A model generated the notes under the pieces. It searched no databases. It was not told where the DNA came from and saw nothing but the letters and a program-made list of their open reading frames with translations. The position numbers and the translations under genes were made by a program. A DNA stretch of 64,000 bases from an uncultured bacterium (GTDB lineage Bacteria > Krumholzibacteriota > Krumholzibacteriia > LZORAL124-64-63), in contig CALEMW010000220.1 of the NCBI GenBank assembly GCA_937910695.1, positions 1 through 64,000 on the forward strand, given 5' to 3'. Shown here in pieces: positions 1 to 10,335 of this stretch. Position 1 is the first letter of the stretch, and every line of letters begins with the position of its first letter.

Positions 1-756
1 GGGATGGGCGCGGTGTCCGGCGCGCAGTCCTACCTTCCAACGGTCGTCAGCCGTGCGGTTCGACTTCAAGGCGAACGTCGCCCGCAGATCATCGCGGCTG
101 ACTTCGAGTTCCGAAGGTGCATCATAACGCAGGGAGGCGGCGTCCAGCCTCAGGTCGGCGGCACAGACGTCGAGTTCACGTCGCCAGCGCAGATCCAAAT
201 CGGCTTCGCGCCAGTCGCTGCTGAGATTCCAGGCAGTGGTGCCGCGGTAATGGACATTCTGCAGATCCGCACCGAGTTCCCACCGCGTAGGGCCCCCGCC
301 GGGATTCCATTGCCATTGCGTGTCCAGCTCCGTGCGCACGCGCTCGGAACCGACGGCGAGCTGGGGAGCCAACCGCCAGGCACCCGCGGAGGTATCGTGT
401 GTCTCCCCCACAGCCGAGAGGATCAGTTCATATTCGGACAGGGTTTCGGATGTGTCTTCGAGGGCCAGGAAGTATGTCTGCACATAAGTGTCGTAGCCGG
501 TGGCCATCGAGCCGGACCAGGCCCAGCCCGTCGGAGTTCCGACAGACGACGGCGCGGGTTTGAGCAACGCAAGCAAGCTGTCCACTACGGCGCTTTCGGC
601 CTGGAGCAGATCGAGCCAGAAATCCAAGGAATCGTCAGCGGCCACGGCGACGGCCGGACCGTTGGACGCGGCGAAAACCTCGCCGGTGAAGGTGAAGACG
701 CCCAGGGTAAGGGCGAGGGCCGTCAAGAGCCCTTGCATGCGGGCATGACGGCTCAC
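1..756 (-). CDS. Secreted barrel-like protein of unknown function, 3' end cut by window edge
   Basis: A minus-strand frame stays open from a GTG at 756 to the first base of the window (252 codons, no stop), so the gene continues beyond the edge. The GTG overlaps the stop of the upstream helical protein by four bases (GTGA), which suggests translational coupling; an in-frame ATG at 738 is the alternative start. The N-terminus has a hydrophobic signal-like segment ending near VFAASNG. The rest is rich in alternating polar and aromatic strands such as ELDTQWQW, WNLSSDW and ADLDLRWRREL, as in outer-membrane barrels. It probably shares the sigma-54-type promoter at 1830-1845. I do not recognise the family; the barrel is inferred from composition. 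Confidence 0.6.
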   Translation of the reverse strand, partial: MSRHARMQGLLTALALTLGVFTFTGEVFAASNGPAVAVAADDSLDFWLDLLQAESAVVDSLLALLKPAPSSVGTPTGWAWSGSMATGYDTYVQTYFLALEDTSETLSEYELILSAVGETHDTSAGAWRLAPQLAVGSERVRTELDTQWQWNPGGGPTRWELGADLQNVHYRGTTAWNLSSDWREADLDLRWRRELDVCAADLRLDAASLRYDAPSELEVSRDDLRATFALKSNRTADDRWKVGLRAGHRAHP

Positions 757-1793
757 GGTAGGAGCTCGGCCGCCTGGCGTTGGAGATTCAGGGCCGAGCG
801 GATGATCCGCAGAGCATCAGCAGGACGACCATCCTCGAGTGCCCGACCGGCGTCGTGGCGCAGACCGAGAGCGTGCCCCAAGGGGCGTGCCGCGTTGGCG
901 GCACGGGCTTCAGCGACACGGGCCGTCAGGTCCTCCTGGCGGGCGTCGAAACGCTCGAACTCACGTTCCACGGCTTCCGTTTCAGGGGCGCCGCCGGATT
1001 GCCGCAACACCTGTTGGGCGAGTTGACGGGAGTGGCGTGCGCGGCGCAGGGCCAGCAGGGGATTGTCGGCGGCCAGGGCTTCGCGTGCTTCAGAGAGTGC
1101 GCGTTCCGCTTGGTCCAGTTTACGGCCCAGGCTCGGGTCCGAGGTGTCATCGAGCCGGTCCCGGGCTACGGCGATCAGGTTTTCGGTGCGGTCCAACTCC
1201 TGCTCGAGTCCTTCGGCGTCCCCGGTGTCGAGCAGAAGTCGGGCCGCACGCCTCAAGACCGTCTCGGCTTCTTCGAGCAGACGGAAGGCGCTTTCATAAT
1301 GGGTCTGGTTGAACTGGTCGCGGGCTCGCACAAACAGTGTTTCGGCGCGGTGCACCAGGTTCATTGCCTGCTGGTTGCCGGCCTCCTGGGCACGGTCCTT
1401 CACATCCCGATGCATGTCCTGCAACCGCTCCAGATAGCGGCGAGCGCGTTCCTGATGATTCTGAGAACCCAGAGCGATGCGCTCGGCCTGCCGTCCGATC
1501 TCGCGCGCCTTCAGGGACAGCCGGACCGCCATGGCGGGACGCTCGGCTGCGAGCTGCTGCACCGCTTGGATCTGCTTCGCGACGGCGTCGCGGAAAATGC
1601 GCCGGGCCTGCTCGCTGTCCGACTCCTGCACGATCACGTTGATATCGCGGAGGATTTCTTCGGTGCGCTGCAGCACATCCGAAGCGTCGACATCGGAGCC
1701 CTGGGCGGCGACGGGAGACACTGCACCGACGATCGCCGCGAGCGCGAAGGCCAGCAGGATCGTCAGGCGGCGGATGTTCATCTCGGTGGTCAT
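753..1793 (-). CDS. Periplasmic helical repeat protein, function unknown
   Basis: This encodes 346 residues from ATG 1793, chosen because AGGAG lies seven bases upstream and because the signal peptide (hydrophobic segment LTILLAFALAAIVGAV, cleavage near VAAQ) starts there. The mature part is almost entirely predicted alpha-helix, rich in Ala, Arg, Glu, Leu and Gln with heptad-like spacing, and contains TPR-like stretches such as ESAFRLLEEAETVLRRAARL. It is probably a periplasmic scaffold or adaptor. It is first in a two-gene operon with the barrel-like gene ending at the window edge. A sigma-54-type promoter lies just upstream, and the NtrC-family activator gene is the next gene up. No catalytic motif was seen. 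Confidence 0.75.
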   Translation of the reverse strand: MTTEMNIRRLTILLAFALAAIVGAVSPVAAQGSDVDASDVLQRTEEILRDINVIVQESDSEQARRIFRDAVAKQIQAVQQLAAERPAMAVRLSLKAREIGRQAERIALGSQNHQERARRYLERLQDMHRDVKDRAQEAGNQQAMNLVHRAETLFVRARDQFNQTHYESAFRLLEEAETVLRRAARLLLDTGDAEGLEQELDRTENLIAVARDRLDDTSDPSLGRKLDQAERALSEAREALAADNPLLALRRARHSRQLAQQVLRQSGGAPETEAVEREFERFDARQEDLTARVAEARAANAARPLGHALGLRHDAGRALEDGRPADALRIIRSALNLQRQAAELLP

Positions 1794-1829
1794 GATCGCT
1801 CTCCTGAGGTCGGTGTTCGGCCTATTTCG

Positions 1830-1845
1830 AGCAAGGGATGGGCCA
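1830..1845 (-). promoter_or_regulatory. Sigma-54 (-24/-12) promoter candidate
   Basis: On the minus strand the site reads TGGCCC, five bases, TTGCT. It matches the TGGCAC-N5-TTGCW consensus at 10 of 11 fixed positions, with the invariant GG and GC exactly ten bases apart. Transcription would start near 1820, about 27 bases upstream of ATG 1793, with the ribosome site in between. The adjacent NtrC-family activator is the natural candidate regulator. Confidence 0.7.
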
Positions 1846-1951
1846 GAGATCCTGAGGCGCTCAACATCCGCGAACATATTGTTATTATGGATGTTACGCA
1901 TCCCATCGGCACGGTACCGGCCGCCGGAAGCGTCGAAGTGTCCCTCCGGGG

Positions 1952-3322
<1,371 letters not shown>

Positions 3323-3323
3323 C

Positions 3324-4703
3324 TCAGGATCCTTCCTCTGCGGGACCGGCGTAGGGCAACGTAACCGTCACGACCGCGCCGGAGCCGTCGCCGCGGTCGG
3401 CGATGCGTACGCGACCGCCGTGGTCTTCGGCTACCTGCCGCACCACCGACAGGCCCAGGCCGCTGCCCTTCTCCTTGGTCGTGTGGAACGGCGTGAACAG
3501 GGTTTCGGGGTCGATGCCGCCAAGTCCCGGCCCCGTATCGGTCACCGTCATCATCACCGAATCCCCGGCGTGGTCCAGCACGATCTCCACACGCGGGTCT
3601 TCCGCTCCGGTCACGGCGTCGCGGGCGTTGAGCACCAAGTTGATCAGGAGTTGCTGGATCGCCGCAGGATCGATCGTCACCGGACGGAGTGCGTCGCGGA
3701 CGGTGCAAGAGGTCTTCACGCCGGCCTTGTCCAGCTCCTCGCGGAGATTGCGGAGGGTCGAGCGGATGAGGGTTTCCAGATCATGAGGCGCACAGGTCAG
3801 TCCGCCGCCGCGGCCGAACGTCAGATAGCGCGTGAGGATGCCGTCGAGGCGGTCGACTTCGTCGATCACGAAACCGGCCAGAGTGGCGTCTTGGCCTTGT
3901 CCTTCAAGACGCTGTTGGAGGGCCTCGCCGGCGCCGCGCATGATGCCCAGGGGGTTGCGGATCTCGTGGGCGATGCCAGCGGTCATGCGGCCCATGGCGG
4001 CCAACTTCTCCTGCTCCGCCAACGAGGCGCGGTAACGCACGATGTCACGGAGCAAACGAGCCAGGGCGATCAGAAGAATCGAGAGGACCACGAGCACCAC
4101 GCCCCCGGTCAACCAGGCTCCTCCGCGCAGGGTCGTCAACGCCCCGAAGAAATCGGCCTCGGCCTCCACGCTGACCACACCGATCACGGTACCGCGGTCA
4201 TTGATGACAGGCGCATGGGCGCTCTTCTGCACCAGGCCGCCCTGGTCATAGAGCATGCTCGAGGAAGCGAAGCCGCCCTTCGCCACATCGACGGCCCCCT
4301 GGTCGAGGGCCCAGAACGTATTGTAGTCGCCGCGGATGATGCTCCGGCTGGCGGAGATGATCACGAAGCCGTCGGCGTCGCAGAGCGAGACTTCGGCGAG
4401 TCCGTTGTCCCGGCGGATCCGCTCGAAGCGTTCCCGGAGCCGGGCGAGATCGTCGGTGTCCTGGGGATCGAATGACCAGACGAAGACCGAATCCGGGTCG
4501 GCCAGATAAGCCGCCGTCACAGCGATCCCTTCGAGCCGCTGGCCGAACGTTTCGTCCAGACGCTCCCGTGCGGCGCGGTGCAGACTCACGAGCCCGACGG
4601 CCACGGCCGCCAACACGGCCAGTGCCAGGAGAACGGCGCTCAGCAGCCAGCGCCGGGAGCGGTCGTCGCGTCCTTGGGGGTCTCGATCGGCTCGATGGGC
4701 CAT
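3324..4703 (-). CDS. Membrane sensor histidine kinase, partner of the NtrC-type regulator
   Basis: The 459-residue protein starts at ATG 4703 with AGGAGG four bases upstream. It has a transmembrane helix at about residues 19-41, a periplasmic sensor of about 145 residues, a second helix near 190-210, a HisKA domain with the phosphorylated His in AGIAHEIRNPLG, and a HATPase_c domain with N-box LLINLVLNARDAV and glycine boxes DTGPGLGG and GSGLGLSVV. It should autophosphorylate and transfer phosphate to D52 of the regulator encoded one base downstream. Its first 64 bases overlap the 3' end of lipA, which is long for an operon overlap, but the strong ribosome site supports this start. The sensor domain ligand is not recognisable. 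Confidence 0.92.
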   Translation of the reverse strand: MAHRADRDPQGRDDRSRRWLLSAVLLALAVLAAVAVGLVSLHRAARERLDETFGQRLEGIAVTAAYLADPDSVFVWSFDPQDTDDLARLRERFERIRRDNGLAEVSLCDADGFVIISASRSIIRGDYNTFWALDQGAVDVAKGGFASSSMLYDQGGLVQKSAHAPVINDRGTVIGVVSVEAEADFFGALTTLRGGAWLTGGVVLVVLSILLIALARLLRDIVRYRASLAEQEKLAAMGRMTAGIAHEIRNPLGIMRGAGEALQQRLEGQGQDATLAGFVIDEVDRLDGILTRYLTFGRGGGLTCAPHDLETLIRSTLRNLREELDKAGVKTSCTVRDALRPVTIDPAAIQQLLINLVLNARDAVTGAEDPRVEIVLDHAGDSVMMTVTDTGPGLGGIDPETLFTPFHTTKEKGSGLGLSVVRQVAEDHGGRVRIADRGDGSGAVVTVTLPYAGPAEEGS

Positions 4704-5608
4704 GAAGCCTCCTGATCATGCCCTTCGGCCTGCTCGCGAGCATGATAGCTCGACCGCACCAGTGGTCCGGCCTCTACCCAACGCAGGCCCAACTCGCGTC
4801 CTTCGCGAGCGATCTCCGCAAATTCCTCGGGAGTCCAGAACCGTACCACCTCGTGATGGCTCGGCGTCGGCTGCAGATACTGGCCGACGGTCAGGATATC
4901 GACACCATGAGCCACACAGTCCCGCATCAAGTCCACAATCTCGACGAGGGTCTCCCCCAACCCCAGCATGATGCCGGTCTTGATCCGCATGCGCACACCC
5001 TGGGCATCGGCCCAACGACGGGCGGCCTTGAGGACCGTCAGCGAACGCTGATAGCCGGCCTGGGGGCGCACCTCGTCGTACAGACGAGGCACTGTCTCGA
5101 GATTGTGAGCGAACACGTCGGGGCGGGCCTGCAAGACCTTGTGGAGCTGGAGCGGCAGTCCGAGGAAGTCGGGCGTCAGGACCTCGACCCCGCATTCGGG
5201 ATTGAGGCGGCGGATCCAGCGGATCGTCGCCGCGAATTGGGCCGAGCCGCCGTCGGGATGCTCGTCGCGGTTGACCGAGGTGACCACCGCGAACTTCAGG
5301 CCCAGATGGCGTACCGTCTCGGCCACGCGCCGCGGCTCTTCGATCTCCAACGGCGCCGCCGGACCGGTCAGCACGTTGCAGAACGAACATTTTCGCGAAC
5401 AGACATGGCCCATGATCATGAACGTGGCGGTGCGGTTGCTGAAACATTCACCGCGGTTGGGACAGGCGCCGCTCTCGCAGATGGTGTTGAGCTTGGCGGT
5501 CCGCAAGAGGCTCTTCACCTCCTGGTAGGTCTCGCCGCCCTTGCTGCGCACCTTGAGCCAGGCCGGCTTTTCGAGATGATTGCGGCGGACGCTCTTGACG
5601 GTGTTCAT
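4640..5608 (-). CDS. lipA: Lipoyl synthase
   Basis: LipA is a radical-SAM enzyme that inserts two sulfur atoms into octanoyl chains on lipoate-dependent proteins. The 322-residue product has both diagnostic cysteine sets: the auxiliary cluster Cys44, Cys49 and Cys55 (CESGACPNRGEC) and the radical-SAM CxxxCxxC at Cys70, Cys74 and Cys77 (CSRKCSFC). Length and the C-terminal RSSYHA motif are typical. The start at ATG 5608 overlaps the stop of the upstream hydrolase by four bases (ATGA). The C-terminal tail overlaps the downstream kinase gene by 64 bases. No lipB or lplA was seen in the window. Confidence 0.97.
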   Translation of the reverse strand: MNTVKSVRRNHLEKPAWLKVRSKGGETYQEVKSLLRTAKLNTICESGACPNRGECFSNRTATFMIMGHVCSRKCSFCNVLTGPAAPLEIEEPRRVAETVRHLGLKFAVVTSVNRDEHPDGGSAQFAATIRWIRRLNPECGVEVLTPDFLGLPLQLHKVLQARPDVFAHNLETVPRLYDEVRPQAGYQRSLTVLKAARRWADAQGVRMRIKTGIMLGLGETLVEIVDLMRDCVAHGVDILTVGQYLQPTPSHHEVVRFWTPEEFAEIAREGRELGLRWVEAGPLVRSSYHAREQAEGHDQEASWPIEPIETPKDATTAPGAGC

Positions 5609-6462
5609 GAGGTTCTCTCGTCCAGGGTGTACGGAGGATCGGCAGTAAACCTGCCGTCCTTGTAACCGACGCCGCAGCACTCCACCAACGGATCGTGCTC
5701 GAACACGAGAGTGAAATCGTCTTCCAGCGCCCGGCTCAAAAACCGCTTCTTCTCTTCGAGTGTCAGCAGCGGATTGAGGTCGAAGCCCATGATCCATGGT
5801 ACCCGCAGCTGGCTGGCCAGGGGCAGCAGGTCGCCCACGTAGGCCACCACGCCATCGTCCGTATGAAATTCCACAACCTGTTGGCCGGGGGTGTGGCCGT
5901 GGACGGGAGTCACACGGACGCCGGGCATGATCTCGCCGGCACCGGCGATCTTCTCCAGCTGGCCCTGAGTTTCGAGAATGGCGAAATCCTCGCTGCGGAA
6001 ACTGGCGCGGTCGCGTTCCGACGGTAATTGAGCCCAGCGCCAGTGTTTGTCCTGAACCCAGTGCTTTGCCCTGGGAAAAGTGGGTTCGAGGCCGTCGCCG
6101 TCGTCGCTGATGGTGCCGCCACAATGGTCGAAATGGAGGTGGGTGAGGATCACGTCGGTCACGTCCGAGGGCTCGACGCCGAGGGTGCGCAGCTCTTCGA
6201 CCAACTGGTTGGGGCGCCGCTTGATAGCAAAAATGCGCCGATGCTTCTCTTCCCAGCGATCGCCGATCCCCGTGTCGACCAGGATCTTCCTCTCACCATG
6301 CTCCACCAGCAGGCAGCGCAGACTCAGTTCGATGCGGTTCTGGTCGTCCGGCTCATGGTGCTGCTCCCACATCACACGGGGTACCACGCCGAACATCGCT
6401 CCGCCGTCGAGCCGGAAACAGCCGTCGCTGACGGTGCGGAATGTCCAATCACCTCGCTGCAT
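5605..6462 (-). CDS. Metallo-beta-lactamase-fold hydrolase
   Basis: The 285-residue protein has the metal-binding motif THLHFDHCGG, a following His in PVHGHTPGQ, an Asp in VGDLLPLA and a C-terminal His in VFEHDP, the usual ligand order of this superfamily. The arrangement resembles the lactonase/AttM-like and general MBL-fold hydrolases. The substrate cannot be told from sequence. ATG 6462 was chosen because GGGAG lies seven bases upstream; an in-frame GTG sits two codons earlier. It is translationally coupled to lipA, but I know of no functional link. It lacks a signal peptide, so it is probably cytoplasmic. Confidence 0.88.
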   Translation of the reverse strand: MQRGDWTFRTVSDGCFRLDGGAMFGVVPRVMWEQHHEPDDQNRIELSLRCLLVEHGERKILVDTGIGDRWEEKHRRIFAIKRRPNQLVEELRTLGVEPSDVTDVILTHLHFDHCGGTISDDGDGLEPTFPRAKHWVQDKHWRWAQLPSERDRASFRSEDFAILETQGQLEKIAGAGEIMPGVRVTPVHGHTPGQQVVEFHTDDGVVAYVGDLLPLASQLRVPWIMGFDLNPLLTLEEKKRFLSRALEDDFTLVFEHDPLVECCGVGYKDGRFTADPPYTLDERTS

Positions 6463-6539
6463 GCCCACACTCCCGGAATCGGTTTGAGACGCCCGACAGC
6501 ATAGCCCCAGGGGCCCGGGCGGGCAAGGATCGAGGCCGC

Positions 6540-7043
6540 TCAGTCGGGGCCGCGCGTCGAGAAGTGTGATACGAGCTTGATCGACCAGACAAGACCGTAG
6601 AGAAGAAATGCCCCCGTTGCCGTCCAGAACGGAGCTGAGGGCAACAGCGGTGGCACAACCAGGTTGGCGCTGATGGTCAACTGGTGGGTCCAGAGTAGGA
6701 AACCGTAGGTGACCAGGCCGAAGGCTTCTAGCTGACCGGCAACGTAGGCGGCGGTCTGCTCCCTACGCTCCGGAGCCAACCAATAATCGCGGTGGGGTAC
6801 GTTGATCCCCTTGCCGCCCATGCGGCGGATCATCCAGGAGAGGGCGTAGAACAAACCGAGTGTGAAGGCCATCATGAGCATGAAGGCGCCCAGAAACGAT
6901 CCCTTGTCCGACCAGCCGTTGGCCGTGCCGTCGTAGTCGAAGTTCGACACGACCTGATCCGGCAACCGCGGTTCATACCAGCCGATCTGAGCCGCCGTCA
7001 CGACCAGCAGCAGCAGCAGGACATGATGCCGTCCGATCCTCAT
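6540..7043 (-). CDS. DUF1648-domain membrane protein
   Basis: The 167-residue protein starts at ATG 7043 with GGAGG six bases upstream. The N-terminal segment LLLLLVVTAAQIGWYEPRLP followed by VVSNFDYDGTANGWSDK matches the DUF1648 pattern found in SdpI-like immunity and membrane proteins (LPD..., then an H/N-F-x-G-x-x-G-W motif). Four hydrophobic segments can be seen at about residues 8-24, 50-72, 115-135 and 142-160. The function is unknown. It lies between the hydrolase and DUF255 genes without an obvious functional partner. Confidence 0.75.
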   Translation of the reverse strand: MRIGRHHVLLLLLVVTAAQIGWYEPRLPDQVVSNFDYDGTANGWSDKGSFLGAFMLMMAFTLGLFYALSWMIRRMGGKGINVPHRDYWLAPERREQTAAYVAGQLEAFGLVTYGFLLWTHQLTISANLVVPPLLPSAPFWTATGAFLLYGLVWSIKLVSHFSTRGPD

Positions 7044-7130
7044 GGCCACCTCCCACAAGGAAGGTAACCTCTGGATGTAGACGGAGTCGAGCAATTGCAC
7101 GGCTTCCGGCGATCCGCAGAAAACCGACGA

Positions 7131-9257
7131 TCAGTGTTTCCAACCGTCCAGGAGTTGGGCCCGGAGCTCGGCGGCTTCATGCACGGGCTGTTGGCAGATC
7201 CCGAGCACGCAGACGTAGGCCGTCGCTCGCCCGTCACGGGCCGTTTTGCCCGCGGCGGCAGGCATCAAAGCCAGCGTCGCGGCATCGGCTCCGTCGGCAG
7301 GGACCATCGCGAGTACGGCGTGGGAAGGCGCAACGGTGCGGAACGCTTCGTGAAGTGCACGGGTGTCTGCAGCGGTGGAATCACCGGCGATCACGACGTC
7401 GTAGAATGGCGCCGTCCGCCACAGCAGCGCATCGGCCCACCAGGCCATCTCCATACCGGCGCGTGACATCAGCCCGGCCTGAGCGGCGAGGGCCCGGTCG
7501 GCCTCGGCGATCAAGGCGGGATCACCGACAAGGCTGCCGAGCGTAATCAGGACCTGGGTCATGACTGCTGCGCCTGAGGGCTCTACGCTGTCGAATATCT
7601 CTACTCGACGCCCGAGAGGCGCGGCCACGTCCGCGGCAGTGAGGAAGAAGCCCGACTTGGGATGAGTGAACGTTGCGCGGGCGGTCTCAACGAGGTCGTG
7701 GGCGCGTGACAGGGAAACGAGATCTCCGGTAGCCTGATGCAGGTCCAAGAGGCCGGCGGCGAAGAAGGCGTAATCGTCGAGGATGCCGGCGCCGCTCACT
7801 TGACCATTCGTCGAGGAGCGTGCCAGACGTCCTTTGGTATCGCGATGGACGCGCCAGAGGAAGTCGGCGGCACTCTCAGCGGCGGCGCGGTAGCGGTCCT
7901 CGCCCGACACGGTATAGGCCCGGGCCAGGGCAGAGATCGTCAAACCGTTCCAGGCCGTCACGACCTTCTGGTCGAGTCCCGGCCACGTGCGTGCTGCGCG
8001 TGCCTGGTAGAGGGGCTCGCGCCAAAGTTCGAAGAGAGCGGGTACGGCGGTTTCGTCGGTGCGCCGGGTGAGGATCGTCTTGCCTTCGAAATTACCTCCG
8101 GCCTGGACCCCGAGCAACCGCATCAAGGCAGGGCCGTCCTGCCCCGCCACCGCGTCGATCTCCGCCGGCGTCCACACATAGAAACTGCCCTCCTCGCCGC
8201 CGCTGTCGGCGTCGAAGCTGGCGTAGAAGCCGCCCTCGGGGCTGTGCATGGCCCGGAGCAGGAAATCGAGCACACCCAGGCCGGTACGCACGTGGCGCTC
8301 TTCGTCAAAGACCTGGCCCGCCTCGAGGTACAAGCCCGCGAGCTGGGCGTTGTCGTAGAGCATGATCTCGAAATGGGGCACCAGCCAGGTACGCTCTGTG
8401 GTGTAGCGGTGAAAAGCGCCGCCGAGGTGGTCGTGGATGCCGCCGGAGTCCATGGCCTCGAGGGTATGACGCAGCGCCTTGATCATACGCTGGTCGCCTG
8501 TGCGTCGGGCGTGGTGGAGCAGAAAGCGCCAACGCAGGGGCGTGGGGAACTTCTGGCTCTGTTGGAATCCGCCCCACTCGCCGTCGTAGGACTGCATGGC
8601 GACAGCGGCCACGGCGTCGACCAGCGCGGCGTCGGCGGCCGTGCCGTTGTCGCCCCGCGGTACGCGGTTCACTTGGCCGGCCAGTTCACCGGCCTGCTTC
8701 AGGATGTCGTCGCGGTGCGTCGACCAGTGCGTGACCACCGAGGTGCAGAGTTCGAGGAAGGGATCGTGGGGCACGTAGGTGCCGCCCCAGAACGGTTCCA
8801 GGTCCGGTGTGAGGAACACGGACATGGGCCAACCGCCGCGGCCTGTCATGGCCTGCACCGCCTCCATGTACACCGCGTCAAGATCGGGTCGCTCTTCCCG
8901 GTCGACCTTGATGCACACGAAGTGCTCGTTCACATAGGCGGCCACATCGTCGTGCTCGAAGACTTCGTGCTCCATCACATGGCACCAGTGGCAGGAACTG
9001 TAGCCGATGGAGAGGAATACGGGCTTGTCTTCGGCCTTGGCCTTGGCCAGCGCCTCATCTCCCCAGGGGTACCATTCGATGGGATTGTGTCCGTGTTGGC
9101 GAAGGTAAAGCGAGCCCGCGGCAGCGAGACGGTTGCCTTCGGAACGGATACGTTCGGGCGTGCGGGGCTCATCGCCCGCGGAACAGGAGGCGTTCATGAA
9201 CAAGACCGCCAGGAAAGCGGCCAGCAGCCGCGTGGGTGTCGGGTGTGATGAAGTCAT
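7131..9257 (-). CDS. DUF255/thioredoxin-like and glycosidase-fold protein (YyaL/SPATA20 type)
   Basis: This protein of about 708 residues starts near ATG 9257; an in-frame GTG lies at 9266. The N-terminus has a hydrophobic export segment ending in FMNASC, a weak lipobox. A thioredoxin-fold DUF255 domain follows, with the conserved [18 protein letters not shown] and ERPDLDAVY. The remainder is an (alpha/alpha)-barrel of the N-acylglucosamine epimerase type, with [13 protein letters not shown] and [14 protein letters not shown]. Length and domain order match the YyaL/SPATA20 family, whose biochemical role is not established. The likely exported form is notable, because many homologues are cytoplasmic. 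Confidence 0.9.
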   Translation of the reverse strand: MTSSHPTPTRLLAAFLAVLFMNASCSAGDEPRTPERIRSEGNRLAAAGSLYLRQHGHNPIEWYPWGDEALAKAKAEDKPVFLSIGYSSCHWCHVMEHEVFEHDDVAAYVNEHFVCIKVDREERPDLDAVYMEAVQAMTGRGGWPMSVFLTPDLEPFWGGTYVPHDPFLELCTSVVTHWSTHRDDILKQAGELAGQVNRVPRGDNGTAADAALVDAVAAVAMQSYDGEWGGFQQSQKFPTPLRWRFLLHHARRTGDQRMIKALRHTLEAMDSGGIHDHLGGAFHRYTTERTWLVPHFEIMLYDNAQLAGLYLEAGQVFDEERHVRTGLGVLDFLLRAMHSPEGGFYASFDADSGGEEGSFYVWTPAEIDAVAGQDGPALMRLLGVQAGGNFEGKTILTRRTDETAVPALFELWREPLYQARAARTWPGLDQKVVTAWNGLTISALARAYTVSGEDRYRAAAESAADFLWRVHRDTKGRLARSSTNGQVSGAGILDDYAFFAAGLLDLHQATGDLVSLSRAHDLVETARATFTHPKSGFFLTAADVAAPLGRRVEIFDSVEPSGAAVMTQVLITLGSLVGDPALIAEADRALAAQAGLMSRAGMEMAWWADALLWRTAPFYDVVIAGDSTAADTRALHEAFRTVAPSHAVLAMVPADGADAATLALMPAAAGKTARDGRATAYVCVLGICQQPVHEAAELRAQLLDGWKH

Positions 9258-9278
9258 GCCCGACACCCTACGCCTGAA

Positions 9279-10256
9279 TCACGCCGTCCGCACCCCGACC
9301 ATGATTGCGGAATGCGGCGGAACGTCCAGCCGCTCGATCGCGCTGAAGCCAGCGTCGGTGAGCATCCGTCTTGTTTCGCCTACGGAGTAGGATTTCCCCT
9401 TCTCCGTCCCCACCAGCATGTTCACGGCGAAGCGCGCCGCGTAGTGGGGGGACGTCATGCTGTCATCGAGGAAGAAATCCTTCACCAGCAGCCGTCCGCC
9501 GGGCACCAGCGCTTCGCAGCACTTGGCGTAGAGGGCCGACGTCTCCTGATCGCCCATGCTGTGGATGATGTTTGAGAGGTAGACCACGTCGTAGCCCCCG
9601 CCCAGATCGTCCACGTGGTAGTCGCCGGGCATTACGCCCACGCGCGCGCCCAAACCCGACGCCTCGATGCGTTCGCGGGCGATGGCGCAGGGCGCGGGAA
9701 GATCGAAGACGGTGCAGCGGAGGTGCGGCCACCGCTCCGCGAAAGTCAACGCGGCGGTGGCCGGCCCCCCGCCGAGGTCGAGCAGGTGCCTCACAGCGGA
9801 AAAATCGACGACATCGAGAACACCGCGCAGGCTCCGCTTCTGGATGTCTTCCATACCACAGATGAAATCCCGCAGCTCGGACTCGGATCGTTCGCCGTGT
9901 GGTACCGGTCGGCCGTTGGCCAACACCTCGTCGAGACGGGCCCAGCGTTTCAACAGGTGCTCGTGATGCCCGAAAATCGAGACCTGGGTGTCAGCGCCGT
10001 CGCTGCGCAGGACACGGGCACGGTCCTCCAGCAGGGTGAACCCCTTCCCTTCCTTGACGAGTACTCCGGTGGCGGCCAAGGCATGGAGTACCATCGAGAC
10101 GGCGCGCACATCGAGCCCGCGGGCGGTGGCCACGTCGGCGGCGGTGCGCGGGCTCGTGTCGAGTTCATCGAACAGGCGGTGACGGATCGCCGCGAGTAGA
10201 ATCGCCGCATCCTGATATCCCGCCGCCATGGCGTCGAGTCGTTCATTCCAGTTCAT
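9279..10256 (-). CDS. SAM-dependent O-methyltransferase (acetylserotonin O-methyltransferase-like)
   Basis: The 325-residue protein has an N-terminal winged-helix dimerisation domain (about residues 15-80, with AADVATARGLDVRAVSMVLHALAATGVL) and a C-terminal Rossmann methyltransferase domain with SAM motif LDLGGGPA near residue 162 and VYLSNIIHSMGDQE, a form of the usual LHDW-like catalytic stretch. A GGAGG ribosome site precedes ATG 10256. It belongs to the plant-type and hydroxyneurosporene-type O-methyltransferase family (Methyltransf_2). The substrate is unknown, and no biosynthetic cluster surrounds it. The divergent glycosyltransferase gene starts 80 bases away. Confidence 0.9.
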   Translation of the reverse strand: MNWNERLDAMAAGYQDAAILLAAIRHRLFDELDTSPRTAADVATARGLDVRAVSMVLHALAATGVLVKEGKGFTLLEDRARVLRSDGADTQVSIFGHHEHLLKRWARLDEVLANGRPVPHGERSESELRDFICGMEDIQKRSLRGVLDVVDFSAVRHLLDLGGGPATAALTFAERWPHLRCTVFDLPAPCAIARERIEASGLGARVGVMPGDYHVDDLGGGYDVVYLSNIIHSMGDQETSALYAKCCEALVPGGRLLVKDFFLDDSMTSPHYAARFAVNMLVGTEKGKSYSVGETRRMLTDAGFSAIERLDVPPHSAIMVGVRTA

Positions 10257-10335
10257 ATGACCTCCTTCGATGACGTTGAGTGTACCAGCTCGGCTAATGT
10301 TGTGTTAGCTTGTCGGGCATCGATCCGGAGGAAAT

